Source: Stappia stellulata DSM 5886
GTDB taxonomy: Bacteria; Pseudomonadota; Alphaproteobacteria; Rhizobiales; Stappiaceae
Direction: 5' to 3'
DNA: 64,000 bases
Assembly: GCF_000423705.1 (NCBI RefSeq)
Contig: NZ_AUIM01000004.1
Coordinates: 124,001-188,000, forward strand
Position numbers and translations under genes: made by a program. Below the pieces are notes generated by a model that did no database searches, was not told where the DNA came from, and saw nothing but the letters and a program-made list of their open reading frames with translations. Positions 35,324-46,605 of the stretch are shown here, piece by piece; the first letter of the stretch is position 1; each line of letters starts with the position of its first letter.

Positions 35324-37129
35324 TCAGGACGTTGCCTTCACAAAGCTCCCGGGAGCATCTTCCAGGATTTTCATGCGGTTGGCGCCAGGTTTGCGGGCCT
35401 TTGCCGTCGTGTCGTCATGCGCGCGGATCCACGCATCCCAATGCGGCCACCAGGACCCCGGAGTTTCGTCGGCCCTGGCCAGCCAGTCGTCGTATTCTCC
35501 TGTCGGGGTCGGTCCCGTCCAGAACTGGTACTTGTTGCGTGACGGCGGGTTGACGACGCCGGCGATGTGCCCGGAACCCGACAGCACGAAGTCGACCGGC
35601 CCCCCGAAGGACTGCGAACCGAGAAACACGGATTCCGGCGGCGCGATGTGGTCCTCGCGGGTCGCCAGATTGTAGACCGGGATCTTGACCTTGCCGAGGT
35701 CGAGCCGTTTTCCGCCGATCTCCATCGTACCCTTGCTCAGCCGGTTTTCCAGATAGCAGCTGCGCAGATAGAAGGAATGGTTGGCGGCCGGCATGCGGGT
35801 GGAATCGGAATTCCAGTACAGCAGGTCGAAGGGGAAGGGTTCCTTTCCCTTCAGATAGTTGTTGACCACATACGGCCAGATCAGGTCATTGGACCGCAGC
35901 AGGTTGAAAGCCGAAGCCATCTTCGTGCCATCGAGATAGCCCTTCTCGCCCATCCGCCGTTCCAGCGCCTCGATCTGTTCCTCGTCGACGAAGACCTGCA
36001 GGTCGCCGGCATGCGTGAAATCGACCTGCGTTGTGAAGAAGGTCGCCGATGCGATCCGCGTGTCGCCCGTGGCCGCCATATAGGCGAGTGTGACGCCGAG
36101 AAGCGTGCCGCCGACGCAATAGCCGATCGCATTGACCTCGTCCTGCTTCGTGGCACGCTTGATCACGTCGAGCGTTTCCAGGATGCCCTCGCGCATGTAG
36201 TGCTCGAAACTCTTTTGCGCCTGATGCTCGTCGGGATTGATCCAGGAAATGACGAAGACCGTGTGGCCCTGTTCGACGGCCCATTTGATGAACGACTTTT
36301 CCGGATTGAGATCGAGGATGTAAAACTTGTTGATCCACGGCGGCACGATCATCAGCGGTCGTTTCAGCACGGTGTCGGTGGTCGGCGTGTACTGGATCAC
36401 CTGACGCACGTCGTTCTGCGCGATCACCTTGCCCGGCGTGATGCCGAGGTTCTTGCCGACCTTGAATTTGGTCGGGTCGGACTGGCGGATCTTCAGCTCG
36501 CCCTTGCCCGCCTCGATGTCCTCGGCAAGCAGCTTCATGCCGCGCACGAGGTTTTCGCCGTTCGATTCCAGCGTTTCGCGCAGAAGCTCCGGATTGGTCA
36601 GCACGAAGTTCGACGGCGACAGCGCGTTGGCGATCTGCTTGACGTAGAAATCCGCCTTGTGGCGTGTGTGTTCGTCGAGGTCGGCAGCCTCGACGACGAG
36701 CTGCTCCGCCCACTGCGACGTGATCAGGTAGATCTGTTTGACGAAATCGAAGAACTGGTTTTCGTTCCATTCCGGATCGCCGAACCGCTTGTCGCGCGGG
36801 TCGGCGGAGACCGCCGGTGTCGAGGCTTCGCCCATCATGCGCTTGAGCGACGAGTTCCACAGATCGATATATTTGGTCCACAGGCGCCCCTGCGCCTCGA
36901 TGGCGCGCTGCGGATCCGACATCCAGTATTCGCCAACCTGGCCCAGCGTCTTGAAGATGACGGTCAGTTCGTCCGCCATTTCCGGCTTGATCTCGCCCCT
37001 TTCGCGCGGCTCGACATAGGCGGCCATCGCCTTGCCCGCGTTCTCCACGATGCGGGCGAGATTGTGTGCGAAGGCTTCAGGATTGTTGACGATGTAATGG
37101 AGAAGGGGATTCTTGTGGTCGTCCGTCAT
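35324..37129 (-). CDS. phaC: Class I poly(3-hydroxyalkanoate) synthase
   Basis: Polymerises (R)-3-hydroxyacyl-CoA into storage granules. The 601-residue length is class I. The catalytic Cys lies in the lipase-like box GYCVGGT, with Asp in ATREDHIAP and His in SGSGHIAGV. The N-terminal region contains the usual [18 protein letters not shown] and [18 protein letters not shown] segments. The ATG at 37129 begins MTDDHKNP; in-frame sequence further upstream is not protein-like. phaA and phaB are not in this window. Confidence 0.95.
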   Translation of the reverse strand: MTDDHKNPLLHYIVNNPEAFAHNLARIVENAGKAMAAYVEPRERGEIKPEMADELTVIFKTLGQVGEYWMSDPQRAIEAQGRLWTKYIDLWNSSLKRMMGEASTPAVSADPRDKRFGDPEWNENQFFDFVKQIYLITSQWAEQLVVEAADLDEHTRHKADFYVKQIANALSPSNFVLTNPELLRETLESNGENLVRGMKLLAEDIEAGKGELKIRQSDPTKFKVGKNLGITPGKVIAQNDVRQVIQYTPTTDTVLKRPLMIVPPWINKFYILDLNPEKSFIKWAVEQGHTVFVISWINPDEHQAQKSFEHYMREGILETLDVIKRATKQDEVNAIGYCVGGTLLGVTLAYMAATGDTRIASATFFTTQVDFTHAGDLQVFVDEEQIEALERRMGEKGYLDGTKMASAFNLLRSNDLIWPYVVNNYLKGKEPFPFDLLYWNSDSTRMPAANHSFYLRSCYLENRLSKGTMEIGGKRLDLGKVKIPVYNLATREDHIAPPESVFLGSQSFGGPVDFVLSGSGHIAGVVNPPSRNKYQFWTGPTPTGEYDDWLARADETPGSWWPHWDAWIRAHDDTTAKARKPGANRMKILEDAPGSFVKATS

Positions 37130-37348
37130 CCTGACTGCGCCCTCCGCGTGGTCGGTCCGGGCAGGCGGCGTTGTGCCGTGCCCGGGTATTGATTTGGTAG
37201 CTTGTCCGCTTGCCGGCATACTAGCGCTCGGTGACGCGCTGCTGACAAGTTGGACAAAGCGCTTACAATGTCGTAGACGCCGCAGCGGTTGCAAGCCGGT
37301 CGCTTGCGGTTTTATCAGGACGGAGCCGATTTGTCGCGAGGGCGCTTG

Positions 37349-37813
37349 ATGAGACTTGGCCTTGTTATCGTTGCCGCGGGCTTGCTCGCCGGTTGCGCCT
37401 ATGCGCCGTCGGGCACCTTGTTCGAGGCGCTTGAGGGCGGCGATCCCTATGTGTCGTCCGGAGCCGCGTCCTCCGTGACGCCGGAAGACAGGCTGTCGTC
37501 CGGGGCCTCCGCTGTCGCGCAGACGGAACCGGGGACGTCCTCCGGCACCCCGCTGGAACAGGCCTTGCAATCGCCTGCCGCTCCGACGGGGAGCGCGCCG
37601 GCCGGTGTGCTGAGCGGCGCCCCCTCGGTGTCGCGCGGGCTGATGTCCTACGAGGAAGCGGAAGAGCAGCGCTCGCGTCTTGAGGCGCTTGCCCGCAGCC
37701 GCGACGCGATCGCGACACCAAGAGCCACGACGTCCTCCGAGGCGCTGAAACGACTTTGGGCCGAACACGCGGATCGCGCCATTCGCGATATCGAAGGGCC
37801 GGCGGAGGAGTGA
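37349..37813 (+). CDS. Putative lipoprotein, uncharacterised
   Basis: A 154-residue exported lipoprotein. [16 protein letters not shown] is a typical signal with lipobox LAGC at residue 16. Most of the mature part (residues 35-105) is Ser/Ala/Gly/Pro-rich and probably disordered. The C-terminal 40 residues are predicted helix with many charges ([20 protein letters not shown]). No family is recognised. It is divergent from phaC with 219 bases between starts. Confidence 0.75.
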   Translation: MRLGLVIVAAGLLAGCAYAPSGTLFEALEGGDPYVSSGAASSVTPEDRLSSGASAVAQTEPGTSSGTPLEQALQSPAAPTGSAPAGVLSGAPSVSRGLMSYEEAEEQRSRLEALARSRDAIATPRATTSSEALKRLWAEHADRAIRDIEGPAEE

Positions 37814-38001
37814 CGTCCCCGGCGGGCGGCTTTGCACAGATTGCAGGGCAACCGGGCGTTTTTGCCGGTGCATGCGCACCAAGCGCCTGCTAGAACCCCG
37901 CGACCCGGGACGCCGAGCGCGCGGGATCGCGACATGACGGATCGAACGGACAACGCGGGGCCGCGCGCGCCGTTCTGCAGCCTGCGGGCGAGGATCGAAC
38001 C

Positions 38002-39219
38002 ATGGAAGAATTCTATCAAACCCGGCGCCTGCCGCCCTATGTCTTCGAGCAGGTCAACCGGCTGAAGGCCAAGGCGCGCGCCGGCGGCGCCGATATCATC
38101 GACCTCGGCATGGGCAACCCCGATCTGCCGACGCCGAAGCACATCGTCGAAAAGCTCACCGAGACGGTGCAGAACCCCAGGACGCACCGCTATTCCTCGT
38201 CCAAGGGCATCCCCGGCCTTCGCCGCGCGCAGGCGGCCTATTACGAGCGCCGCTTCGGCGTGAAGCTCAACCCGGACACCCAGGTCGTCGCGACGCTCGG
38301 CTCCAAGGAAGGCTTCGCCAACATGGCGCAGGCGATCTCCGCGCCGGGCGATGTCGTGCTGGTGCCCAACCCGAGCTATCCGATCCATGCCTTCGGCTTC
38401 CTGATGGCCGGCGCGGTGCTCAGGGCGATTCCCTCCGAGCCGGGACCGGAGGTGTTTCACGCGCTGGAACGCGCGCTTGTGCATTCGGTGCCCAAGCCCA
38501 TCGCGATGATCCTGTGCTATCCGGCGAACCCGACCGCCTCGGTCGCCGATCTCGCGTTTTACCGAGACGTCGTGGCCTTCGCCAAGAAGCACGACATCTT
38601 CGTGCTCTCCGATCTCGCCTATTCCGAGATCTATTTCGGGGAGACGCCGCCGCCCTCGATCCTCGAGGTGCCGGGCGCCATCGATGTCGCGGTGGAATTC
38701 ACGTCGCTGTCGAAGACCTATTCGATGCCGGGCTGGCGCATGGGCTTTGCTGTCGGCAACGAGCGGCTGATCTCGGCGCTGGCGCGGGTGAAGTCCTATC
38801 TCGACTATGGCGCCTTTACCCCGATCCAGGTGGCCGCGACCGCCGCGCTGAACGGGCCGGACGATTGCATCGTCGAGGCGCGGGCGATCTACAAGAAGCG
38901 CCGCGACACACTGGTGGAATCTTTCGGGCGCGCCGGATGGGAGGTGCCCGCGCCTGAAGCAAGCATGTTCGCCTGGGCGCCGATTCCGGAAAAGTTCCGC
39001 CATCTCGGCTCGGTGGAATTTTCAAAGCTCCTGATCGAACATGCCGACGTTGCCGTCGCGCCGGGGCTCGGCTTTGGCGAATACGGGGACGGCCATGTCC
39101 GCATCGCGCTGGTGGAAAACGAGCAGCGTATTCGCCAGGCGGCGCGAGGGCTGCGGCGCTTCCTTGAAACCGCAGACAAAACGTTGCACAACGTGATCCC
39201 CATCGAGGTATCGGGTTAG
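38002..39219 (+). CDS. Pyridoxal-phosphate aminotransferase, AlaC-like
   Basis: A class I/II aminotransferase of 405 residues. It matches the alanine/LL-diaminopimelate aminotransferase-like group: [36 protein letters not shown], and the PLP lysine in [16 protein letters not shown]. It lies 54 bases upstream of homoserine dehydrogenase, the usual alphaproteobacterial context, which suggests a role in alanine or aspartate-family metabolism. GAGG precedes the ATG. Confidence 0.93.
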   Translation: MEEFYQTRRLPPYVFEQVNRLKAKARAGGADIIDLGMGNPDLPTPKHIVEKLTETVQNPRTHRYSSSKGIPGLRRAQAAYYERRFGVKLNPDTQVVATLGSKEGFANMAQAISAPGDVVLVPNPSYPIHAFGFLMAGAVLRAIPSEPGPEVFHALERALVHSVPKPIAMILCYPANPTASVADLAFYRDVVAFAKKHDIFVLSDLAYSEIYFGETPPPSILEVPGAIDVAVEFTSLSKTYSMPGWRMGFAVGNERLISALARVKSYLDYGAFTPIQVAATAALNGPDDCIVEARAIYKKRRDTLVESFGRAGWEVPAPEASMFAWAPIPEKFRHLGSVEFSKLLIEHADVAVAPGLGFGEYGDGHVRIALVENEQRIRQAARGLRRFLETADKTLHNVIPIEVSG

Positions 39220-39273
39220 GCGCGGCACGTTCGGCGCCTGCGCCTTCACGGCTCACAAACGGATTGCGGATTT

Positions 39274-40596
39274 ATGACCACTGAACTGCGCGTTGGCGTC
39301 GCGGGCTTGGGGACGGTTGGCGCCTCCCTGTTGCACCTTCTGGAAACCAGGTCGTCGGCATTGGCCGCGCGCTGCGGTCGTCCCGTGCGCGTCAGCGCGG
39401 TGAGCGCGCGCGACCGCACGCGCGACCGGGGCGCGGATCTCTCCGCCATGGCGTGGTTCGACGATCCCGTCGCGCTTGCCGGCTCGCCCGATATCGACGT
39501 GTTCGTCGAGCTGATCGGCGGCGACAGCGGTCCGGCCGAGGACAGCGTGCGCGCAGCCCTTTCCGCCGGCAAGTCGGTGGTCACCGCCAACAAGGCGCTT
39601 CTCGCCAAACACGGTGTCGCGCTGGCCCGGCTTGCGGAAGACCATTCCGTCAGCCTGTCCTACGAGGCGGCCGTCGCCGGCGGCATTCCGGTCATCAAGA
39701 CCATGCGCGAGTCGCTCGCCGGAAACGAGATCGACCGCGTCTATGGCATTCTCAACGGCACCTGCAATTACATCCTGACCCGCATGGAGCAGGACGGGCT
39801 CGACTTTTCCGATTGCCTCGCAGACGCCCAGCGTCTCGGCTATGCAGAGGCCGATCCGACCTTCGACATCGAGGGCAACGACACCGCCCACAAGCTGGCG
39901 ATCCTGACGTCGCTGGCCTTCGGCTCGCAGATCAACAGCGAGAAGATCTATCTGGAGGGCATCTCCTCCATTACCCGCGCCGACATCGAGGCCGCCAGCG
40001 AGCTTGGCTACCGTATCAAGCTGCTCGGCGTTGCCCAGCGCACCGACAGCGGTATCGAGCAGCGCGTGCATCCCACGATGGTGCCCAAGGCCTCCGCCAT
40101 CGCGCGCATCGACGGTGTGCTGAACGCGGTCGCGATCGACGGCGACGCCGTCGGCGAGGTCGTGCTGGTCGGCCCGGGTGCGGGCGGCAGCGCGACGGCC
40201 TCCGCCGTGCTCGGCGACATTGTCGACGTGGCGCGCGGCCTGTCGGTGCCGACGCTCGGCATGCCGGCGCATGAGCTTGCCCCCTACCAGGCGGCGCGGA
40301 TGCGCATGCACGAGGGGGGCTATTATATCCGTCTGGCGGTCTACGACCGCTCCGGCGCCTTTGCCGAAATCGCGCAGATCATGGCGGACGAGGGCATCTC
40401 GCTTGAATCCATCGTGCAGCGCGACCGCGCCCGCATTCACGCGGAGGCGGAGACGCATGGCGATGCGCCGCAGCCGGTGATCCTGACAACCTATGAAACC
40501 ACGGAAGCCGCCGTGAAACGGGCGCTGGGGACGATCACCGCGAGGAATGTGGTGGCGGGCACGCCCCAGATGATCCGCATCGAAAAGCTCCGTTGA
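39274..40596 (+). CDS. hom: Homoserine dehydrogenase
   Basis: Reduces aspartate semialdehyde to homoserine. The 440 residues have an NAD(P) domain starting VGVAGLGTVGASLL, the catalytic core with SYEAAVAGGIPVIKTM, GILNGTCNYILTRM and YAEADPTFDIEGNDTAHKLA, and a C-terminal ACT domain (YYIRLAVYDRSGAFAEIAQI) for threonine feedback. It provides homoserine for the methionine route that includes metY elsewhere in this window. Confidence 0.97.
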   Translation: MTTELRVGVAGLGTVGASLLHLLETRSSALAARCGRPVRVSAVSARDRTRDRGADLSAMAWFDDPVALAGSPDIDVFVELIGGDSGPAEDSVRAALSAGKSVVTANKALLAKHGVALARLAEDHSVSLSYEAAVAGGIPVIKTMRESLAGNEIDRVYGILNGTCNYILTRMEQDGLDFSDCLADAQRLGYAEADPTFDIEGNDTAHKLAILTSLAFGSQINSEKIYLEGISSITRADIEAASELGYRIKLLGVAQRTDSGIEQRVHPTMVPKASAIARIDGVLNAVAIDGDAVGEVVLVGPGAGGSATASAVLGDIVDVARGLSVPTLGMPAHELAPYQAARMRMHEGGYYIRLAVYDRSGAFAEIAQIMADEGISLESIVQRDRARIHAEAETHGDAPQPVILTTYETTEAAVKRALGTITARNVVAGTPQMIRIEKLR

Positions 40597-40627
40597 CCCC
40601 TTGTTGACCCCGATTTGAGGAAATCCG

Positions 40628-41623
40628 ATGTCCACCTCCGACGCCGCGCATAGCGAAGCTCTCGACCGCATCCTGACCCTGGAACTGGCCCGCGTGACCG
40701 AACGCGCCGCCGTTGCCGCCGCGCGCCTGCGCGGTCGTGGCGACGAAATGTCCGCCGACCAGGCCGCCGTCGACGCCATGCGCCGCGAACTCAACTGCCT
40801 TCCCATCGACGGGACAGTGGTCATCGGCGAGGGTGAGCGCGACGAGGCGCCGATGCTCTACATTGGCGAAACCGTGGGAACCGGTCAGGGGCCGGCCGTC
40901 GACATTGCGCTCGATCCCCTCGAAGGCACGACGATCTGCGCCAAGAACCTGCCGAACTCGCTGGCCGTGATCGCGCTGGCACCGAAGGGCGGTCTCCTGA
41001 ACGCCCCCGACAGCTATATGGACAAGATCGCCATCGGCCCGGGCTATCCCGCCGGCATCGTCGATCTCGACGCGCCGGTCGCCGACAACATCGCGGCGCT
41101 GGCGAAGGCCAAGGGCGTTCCCGTCGGCGAGATCACCGCCTGCGTGCTCGACCGTCCGCGCCATGCGCGCCTGATCGAGGACCTGCGCGCGACCGGCGTC
41201 TCCGTGCGTCTGATCGGCGATGGCGATGTGGCCGGGATCATCCATGCGACAGACCCCGACGAGACGGGCATCGACATCTACATGGGCATCGGCGGTGCGC
41301 CGGAAGGCGTTCTGGCGGCCGCGGCCCTTCGCTGCATCGGCGGCCAGATGCAGGGCCGGCTGGTAATCACCCGCGACGAGCAGGTGGAACGCGCGCACAA
41401 GATGGGCATCTCCGACATCAAGCGCAAATACACCATGGAAGAGATGGCGACCGGCGACGTGCTTTTCGCAGCCACCGGCGTGACCGACGGCAACTTCCTC
41501 CAGGGCGTTCGCTTCGGCCGCAACGACATCACCACCCATACGGTCGTGATGCGCTCCACCACCGGCACGGTGCGCTACATCAAGGCGCGTCACACGCAGG
41601 TCGAGAAATTCCACCTGGACTGA
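40628..41623 (+). CDS. glpX: Class II fructose-1,6-bisphosphatase
   Basis: A gluconeogenic phosphatase of 331 residues. Metal and substrate motifs are IGEGERDEAPMLYIGE, DPLEGTTICAKNLPNSLAVI and IGGAPEGVLAAAALRCIGG. The start follows TGAGGA, 31 bases after hom. The order hom-glpX-recJ is conserved among alphaproteobacteria and they are probably co-transcribed. Confidence 0.97.
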   Translation: MSTSDAAHSEALDRILTLELARVTERAAVAAARLRGRGDEMSADQAAVDAMRRELNCLPIDGTVVIGEGERDEAPMLYIGETVGTGQGPAVDIALDPLEGTTICAKNLPNSLAVIALAPKGGLLNAPDSYMDKIAIGPGYPAGIVDLDAPVADNIAALAKAKGVPVGEITACVLDRPRHARLIEDLRATGVSVRLIGDGDVAGIIHATDPDETGIDIYMGIGGAPEGVLAAAALRCIGGQMQGRLVITRDEQVERAHKMGISDIKRKYTMEEMATGDVLFAATGVTDGNFLQGVRFGRNDITTHTVVMRSTTGTVRYIKARHTQVEKFHLD

Positions 41624-41660
41624 GGCGCACCGCGCCCAGGCCGCAAGACGGACGCCGCGC

Positions 41661-43484
41661 ATGAGCCCGACCCTTCCGGTTGACCGTGAACAGCGCCGAC
41701 AGGTGCTCGGGGTCGGCCGTTCCGTCGGCGAACGTGTCTGGCGTGAACGGCTCAGCCCGCAGCAGAATGCCACTGCGCTCGCGATTGCGCAGCGCAGTGA
41801 CATTCCCGAAGTCGTCGCCCGGGTGCTCGCCGCCCGGGACGTGACGATCGACGGCGCGGACGCGTTTCTCGATCCTACCGTCAAGGCGCTGATGCCGGAT
41901 CCCTCCGTGCTTCAGGACCTGGAGTCCGGCGTTGCGCGCGTGGCCGATGCCATTCAGGCCGGCCACACCATCGCGATCTTCGGCGATTACGATGTCGACG
42001 GGGCGACATCCTCCGCGTTGCTCAGCCGCTACCTCTCCGCGCTCGGCATCCGCAATCGCATCCACATTCCCGACCGCATCATCGAAGGCTACGGACCGAA
42101 TGGTCCCGCGATCCGCATGTTGCGGGAGGAGGGCGCGGATCTGCTCGTCTGCGTCGATTGCGGCAGCACCTCCTTCGAGGCCTTTGCGGATGCCCGGGAC
42201 GTCGGCCTCGACGTGGTGGTGCTCGATCATCACCAGGTCGGCGAGGACCTGCCCCCGACCGCCGCCCTGGTCAACCCGAACCGTCAGGACGATTTGTCGG
42301 GCCTCGGGCATCTTGCCGCCGTCGGCGTCACTTTCCTGTTCGTGGTGGGCCTCAATCGCGAATTGCGCCGCCGGAGCCTGTTCAAGACCCGGCGCGAGCC
42401 GGATCTCCTGTCCTTGCTGGATCTCGCGGCCGTTGGCACGGTCTGCGACGTGGTTCCGCTCAAGGGCCTCAACCGTGCCTTTGTGCGCAAGGGTATCCTG
42501 GCGCTTCATGCGCGCGCCAATGTCGGGCTTGCCGCCCTTTGCGATGTCGCGCGTGTCCATGGTCCGCCGTCGCCCTATCATCTCGGCTTTCTGGTCGGGC
42601 CGCGCATCAACGCGGGCGGGCGCATCGGCGATGCCGCCCTTGGCGCGCGCCTGCTGACCACGCACGACATGGACGAGGCGCGCGGTATTGCCGAAACGCT
42701 CGACCGGCTGAACGGCGAGCGTCAGGCGCTGGAAGCCATCATGCTGGAGGAGGGCGACGCCCAGGCGCTTGTCAGCGTCGAGGCGAGCGATCCGAGCGTC
42801 CTGCTGACCGGCTCCGACGGTTGGCACCCGGGCGTCGTCGGTCTCGTGGCCTCGCGGCTGAAGGATCGTTATCGCCGGCCCGCTTTCGCCATTGCCTATG
42901 ACGTGAACGGGAAGGGCACCGGGTCCGGGCGCTCCATTCCCGGCGTGGATCTCGGGGCCGCCGTGCGCAAGGCGGTCGACGAGGGCATTCTGGAGAAGGG
43001 CGGCGGCCACGCCATGGCGGCGGGCCTTACCGTCCGGCGCGACCGTCTTGCCGATCTCTCCGCCTTTCTCGACGCCGCGCTTGCGGCACAGGTGGAAACC
43101 GCGCGTGCGGAAAACGAACTGAAGATCGACGGAGCGCTGACGGCATCGGCCGCCAGCACGGATCTGGTGCATGCGCTTGAGCAGGCCGGCCCCTTCGGCG
43201 CCGGGCACCCCGAGCCGGTCTTCGCGCTCCCGAGCCACCGCGTGTCCTACGCCGATACCGTCGGCAAGGGGCACGTCCGCCTGACGCTGGCCGATGGCGG
43301 CGGCGGCAGCCTCAAGGCGATTGCCTTCAAGGCGGCGGACACGCCGCTCGGCAAGATGCTGCTGGAAAAGCGTGGCGATCCGCTGCATGTCGCCGGTTGT
43401 CTTTCGCTCGACACCTGGCAGGGGCGCGAGCGTGTGCAGTTTCGCGTGCTGGATGCCGCCGACCCGCGCCAGAGCCGCATGTGA
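41661..43484 (+). CDS. recJ: Single-stranded-DNA-specific 5'-3' exonuclease RecJ
   Basis: A 607-residue DHH-family nuclease. Motif I is IFGDYDVDGATSSALLSRYL, the DHH motif is VVLDHHQVGEDLPP, and the DHHA1 and OB parts include GRSIPGVDL and EKGGGHAMAAGLTV. It acts in RecF-pathway recombination and repair. It has the usual length and no missing motif. Confidence 0.97.
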   Translation: MSPTLPVDREQRRQVLGVGRSVGERVWRERLSPQQNATALAIAQRSDIPEVVARVLAARDVTIDGADAFLDPTVKALMPDPSVLQDLESGVARVADAIQAGHTIAIFGDYDVDGATSSALLSRYLSALGIRNRIHIPDRIIEGYGPNGPAIRMLREEGADLLVCVDCGSTSFEAFADARDVGLDVVVLDHHQVGEDLPPTAALVNPNRQDDLSGLGHLAAVGVTFLFVVGLNRELRRRSLFKTRREPDLLSLLDLAAVGTVCDVVPLKGLNRAFVRKGILALHARANVGLAALCDVARVHGPPSPYHLGFLVGPRINAGGRIGDAALGARLLTTHDMDEARGIAETLDRLNGERQALEAIMLEEGDAQALVSVEASDPSVLLTGSDGWHPGVVGLVASRLKDRYRRPAFAIAYDVNGKGTGSGRSIPGVDLGAAVRKAVDEGILEKGGGHAMAAGLTVRRDRLADLSAFLDAALAAQVETARAENELKIDGALTASAASTDLVHALEQAGPFGAGHPEPVFALPSHRVSYADTVGKGHVRLTLADGGGGSLKAIAFKAADTPLGKMLLEKRGDPLHVAGCLSLDTWQGRERVQFRVLDAADPRQSRM

Positions 43485-43583
43485 ACGAATTGCCGGGTCG
43501 CCGGCAGTATTTGCCGGGCCATTAACAAAGCGGAAAGGCTGTCCCCATACCCTGAGGATGGATGGGTAAAGCGGGATGGAATC

Positions 43584-43787
43584 ATGTCTCCCAGGGCACA
43601 GCTGCGCCAGCTTATGTCGGATGTCGACCGGGCAGCGGACAATGCGGATCACGCCTTGCAGACGCTGCGGTCGCGCGGTGTCGTGGGCGTGATGCCGCAA
43701 AAGGACGCCGCGGTTTCCCCGTTGCGGTCCGGTCTGGTGCTCGCCAACTTGCTGATGGCCGGCAAGATCCTGTCCTCCCAGGACTGA
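43584..43787 (+). CDS. Small uncharacterised protein (67 aa)
   Basis: Not recognised. The first half is a polar helix (LRQLMSDVDRAADNADHALQ) and the second is more hydrophobic with a Gly-rich turn. There is no signal peptide. GGGATGGA lies 5-12 bases upstream. It lies alone between recJ and the nitrilase-type gene, 99 bases from each. Its reality rests on the ribosome binding site and plausible composition only. Confidence 0.5.
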   Translation: MSPRAQLRQLMSDVDRAADNADHALQTLRSRGVVGVMPQKDAAVSPLRSGLVLANLLMAGKILSSQD

Positions 43788-43886
43788 CGCGACCGCTTTT
43801 GCGCTGACGTCAATTCGACGCGGGCCGGGTGTTTCAACGCCTGCGACGCTTGAATTTGCGCGGCATTGCGGTCAGCATCCGCTCCC

Positions 43887-44804
43887 ATGACAATGGATTC
43901 CTTTCGCCTCGCGCTTTGCGCCTACAATCTCGGCTCGGGCGGTTCATCGCGCGACGCTTTTCTCGCCGGTGTAGATGCGCGTCTTGAGCGCGCGCGCAAG
44001 GACGGCGCGCGGTTGCTCGTTCTTCCCGAATATCTGAGTGAGGCATTCCTTGCCTGGAAGCCCGACGGTCTCCGGCCGACGGAAGAACTCGCATGGATGG
44101 CCGGCGAAGCGGATGCGCTTCTTCCGGCGTTGAAGGGCATGGTCGTCCGACACGGGATCTCGTTGCTCGCCGGGTCCATGCCGTGGCCCGCGCCCGTCGG
44201 TGCGCAAGGTTACGTCAATCGCGCCTTCGCGCTGCTCGCCGACGGAAGCGAGGTCGTCCACGACAAGCTTGCGCTTACCCCGTTCGAGAAAGACCCCGAG
44301 ACCTGGTTGCTGACGCCCGGCGCGCATGTGCCGCTGTTCGAGATCGAGGGCGTGCGCATGGCCATGCTGATCTGCCTCGACGTCGAGATGCCAGCGCTTT
44401 CCTGCCTGATCGCGAAGGACGCTCCGGATGTGCTTCTGGTCCCCTCCATGACCTCGAGCCTTGCCGGATATCATCGTGTTTTCGGCTGCGCGAAGGCGCG
44501 TGCCGTGGAGCTTCTGGGCGCCGTTGCCGTTTGCGGTGTCGTGGGCGCCGCACCCGGCACCACCCAGAACGACACCAATGTCTCGGGAGCCGCCCTCTAT
44601 CTCCCGTGCGAACCGAGCCTCGGTTACACCGGGATTGGCGCCGAGCTTGCGCCCGTCGACGGTATGGCCGGCGAAGAGCCGTATCTGGTCGTCGATGTGC
44701 CGGTGGCCGAGATCCGCCGCCTTCGCGCCGGCGGAGCCGAGGTCTGGCCGGGGGCCTGGAGTGCGGCGGACGTCTCGCTCCAAAGGGCCGGGGAGGACGC
44801 GTGA
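43887..44804 (+). CDS. Carbon-nitrogen hydrolase (nitrilase superfamily) protein
   Basis: A 305-residue amidase-type enzyme. The catalytic triad is visible: Glu in LLVLPEYLSEAF near residue 52, Lys in VVHDKLALTPFEKD near 130 and Cys in AMLICLDVEMPAL near 165. The substrate is unknown. An in-frame ATG at 43893 is an alternative start. Its stop codon overlaps the next ATG (TGATG), so it is coupled to the DUF423 gene, and sarcosine oxidase follows. Confidence 0.88.
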   Translation: MTMDSFRLALCAYNLGSGGSSRDAFLAGVDARLERARKDGARLLVLPEYLSEAFLAWKPDGLRPTEELAWMAGEADALLPALKGMVVRHGISLLAGSMPWPAPVGAQGYVNRAFALLADGSEVVHDKLALTPFEKDPETWLLTPGAHVPLFEIEGVRMAMLICLDVEMPALSCLIAKDAPDVLLVPSMTSSLAGYHRVFGCAKARAVELLGAVAVCGVVGAAPGTTQNDTNVSGAALYLPCEPSLGYTGIGAELAPVDGMAGEEPYLVVDVPVAEIRRLRAGGAEVWPGAWSAADVSLQRAGEDA

Positions 44805-45199
44805 TGAGCGCGCCCGATACCCTGTCGCATGGCCCGAAGGCCGCGCCGCTGGTGCTTGCCGGGCTTTGCGGGCTTTTGGGCGTCGGGTTGTCGGCGGCGG
44901 CCACGCATTCGCCGGTCGGCGCGCTGCTCGATCCGGCTGCGCGCATGCTGATCGCCCATGCGCCGCTGTTCCTGTTTCTCAGCCTTGCCCGGCATCTGGC
45001 GCCGCGCGGCGCGGCCCTTGCGATAACATGTGCCGCCGCCGTGGGGCTGGTCCTGTTTGCCGGCGACTTGAGCGCGCGCGCCTTTCTGGGGCACCGTCTA
45101 TTCGCCTTCGCCGCGCCGCTTGGCGGCGGGTTGTTGATCCTGGCCTGGGCATCGGTTGCCCTTGCCGGTCTTGCCGCCCTGATGCAGCGCAAGGGGTGA
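44804..45199 (+). CDS. DUF423 family membrane protein
   Basis: A 131-residue protein with four hydrophobic segments. The pattern [39 protein letters not shown] and [20 protein letters not shown] fits the YgdD/TMEM256 (DUF423) family. Function is unknown. It is coupled to the nitrilase-type gene by a one-base overlap, with GGGGAGG upstream. Confidence 0.85.
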   Translation: MSAPDTLSHGPKAAPLVLAGLCGLLGVGLSAAATHSPVGALLDPAARMLIAHAPLFLFLSLARHLAPRGAALAITCAAAVGLVLFAGDLSARAFLGHRLFAFAAPLGGGLLILAWASVALAGLAALMQRKG

Positions 45200-45341
45200 G
45201 GGGGCGGGCAACCTGTTTGCCTGCGACGCATTGGGCCGCCCCGATGTCGGTTTTATGCAAGCGCCCGCGTTCGGGGAGCGGCACAAATCAGGGACGATGT
45301 GCGAAGGGGCACGCCTTTCGCGCCACCAAACCGAGGTTCGC

Positions 45342-46595
45342 ATGACCCGTTTCTCGTTCTGGGAACTGGCCCGCAAGGCGGTCAACGCCCATCAGGACTG
45401 GGGCCACCAGTGGCGCAAGCCCGACCCGAAGCCCGAATATGACGTGATCATCATCGGTGCCGGCGGGCATGGACTGGCGACCGCCTATTATCTGGCAAAG
45501 GAACACGGCGTCACCAATGTCGCCGTGCTGGAGAAGGGCTGGCTCGGCGGTGGAAACACCGGGCGCAACACCACCATCGTTCGGTCCAACTACCTGTGGG
45601 AGGAGAGCGAGGGGCTCTACGACCAAGCCATGGACCTGTGGCAGGACCTGTCGCAGGAACTGAACTACAACATCATGTATTCCGCGCGCGGCGTGATGAT
45701 GCTGGCGCATACGGTGCATGACGTTCAGGTGTTCAAGCGCCACGTCCACGCCAACCGGCTCGCCGGCGTCCAGAACGAATGGCTGACGCCGGAGGAGGCC
45801 AAGGCCTATTGCCCGCCGCTCAACATCGGCAAGAACATCCGCTATCCGGTGATGGGGGCGGCGCTGCAGCGCAAGGCCGGCGTCGCGCGTCACGATGCGG
45901 TTGCCTGGGGCTATGCGCGCGGCGCGGACCAATATGGCGTCGACATCATCCAGAATTGCGCGGTGACCGGCATCCGCCGCGCGGCCGACGGGTCCGTGTC
46001 GGGTGTCGAGACCTCGCGCGGCTTCATCGGCGCGAAGAAGGTCGGCGTTGTCGCCGCCGGTCACACCAGCGTGGTGATGGACATGGCTGGCGTGCGCATG
46101 CCGCTGGAATCCAACCCGCTGCAGGCGCTGGTCTCCGAGCCGGTCAAGCCGTGCTTTCCCTGCGTGGTCATGTCCAACACGGTGCACGCCTATCTCTCGC
46201 AGTCCGACAAGGGGGAGCTGGTGATCGGCGCCGGCACCGACCAATATGTCTCCTACAGCCAGACCGGCGGCCTGCAGATCACAACCCATACGGTGGATGC
46301 CATCTGCGAGTTGTTTCCGATGTTCCGCCGCATGCGCATGCTGCGCAACTGGGGCGGGATCGTCGACGTCACGCCGGACCGCTCGCCGATCATCGGCAAG
46401 ACGCCGGTGCCGGGGCTTTTCGTCAATTGCGGCTGGGGCACGGGCGGTTTCAAGGCGACCCCGGGCTCGGGGCATGTCTTCGCCCACACCATCGCGCGCG
46501 ACGAGCCGCATCGAATCAACGCCCCCTTCACGCTGGACCGGTTCCGCACCGGTCGCCTGATCGACGAGGCGGCCGCGGCCGCCGTCGCACACTGA
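45342..46595 (+). CDS. soxB: Sarcosine oxidase subunit beta
   Basis: The FAD-containing catalytic subunit of heterotetrameric sarcosine oxidase, which demethylates sarcosine to glycine. The 417-residue protein begins with the family's [18 protein letters not shown], and the dinucleotide fold [20 protein letters not shown] follows. [15 protein letters not shown] and the C-terminal [20 protein letters not shown] block are diagnostic. First of four genes in the order B-D-A-G. Confidence 0.97.
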   Translation: MTRFSFWELARKAVNAHQDWGHQWRKPDPKPEYDVIIIGAGGHGLATAYYLAKEHGVTNVAVLEKGWLGGGNTGRNTTIVRSNYLWEESEGLYDQAMDLWQDLSQELNYNIMYSARGVMMLAHTVHDVQVFKRHVHANRLAGVQNEWLTPEEAKAYCPPLNIGKNIRYPVMGAALQRKAGVARHDAVAWGYARGADQYGVDIIQNCAVTGIRRAADGSVSGVETSRGFIGAKKVGVVAAGHTSVVMDMAGVRMPLESNPLQALVSEPVKPCFPCVVMSNTVHAYLSQSDKGELVIGAGTDQYVSYSQTGGLQITTHTVDAICELFPMFRRMRMLRNWGGIVDVTPDRSPIIGKTPVPGLFVNCGWGTGGFKATPGSGHVFAHTIARDEPHRINAPFTLDRFRTGRLIDEAAAAAVAH

Positions 46596-46605
46596 GGCCG
46601 GACCC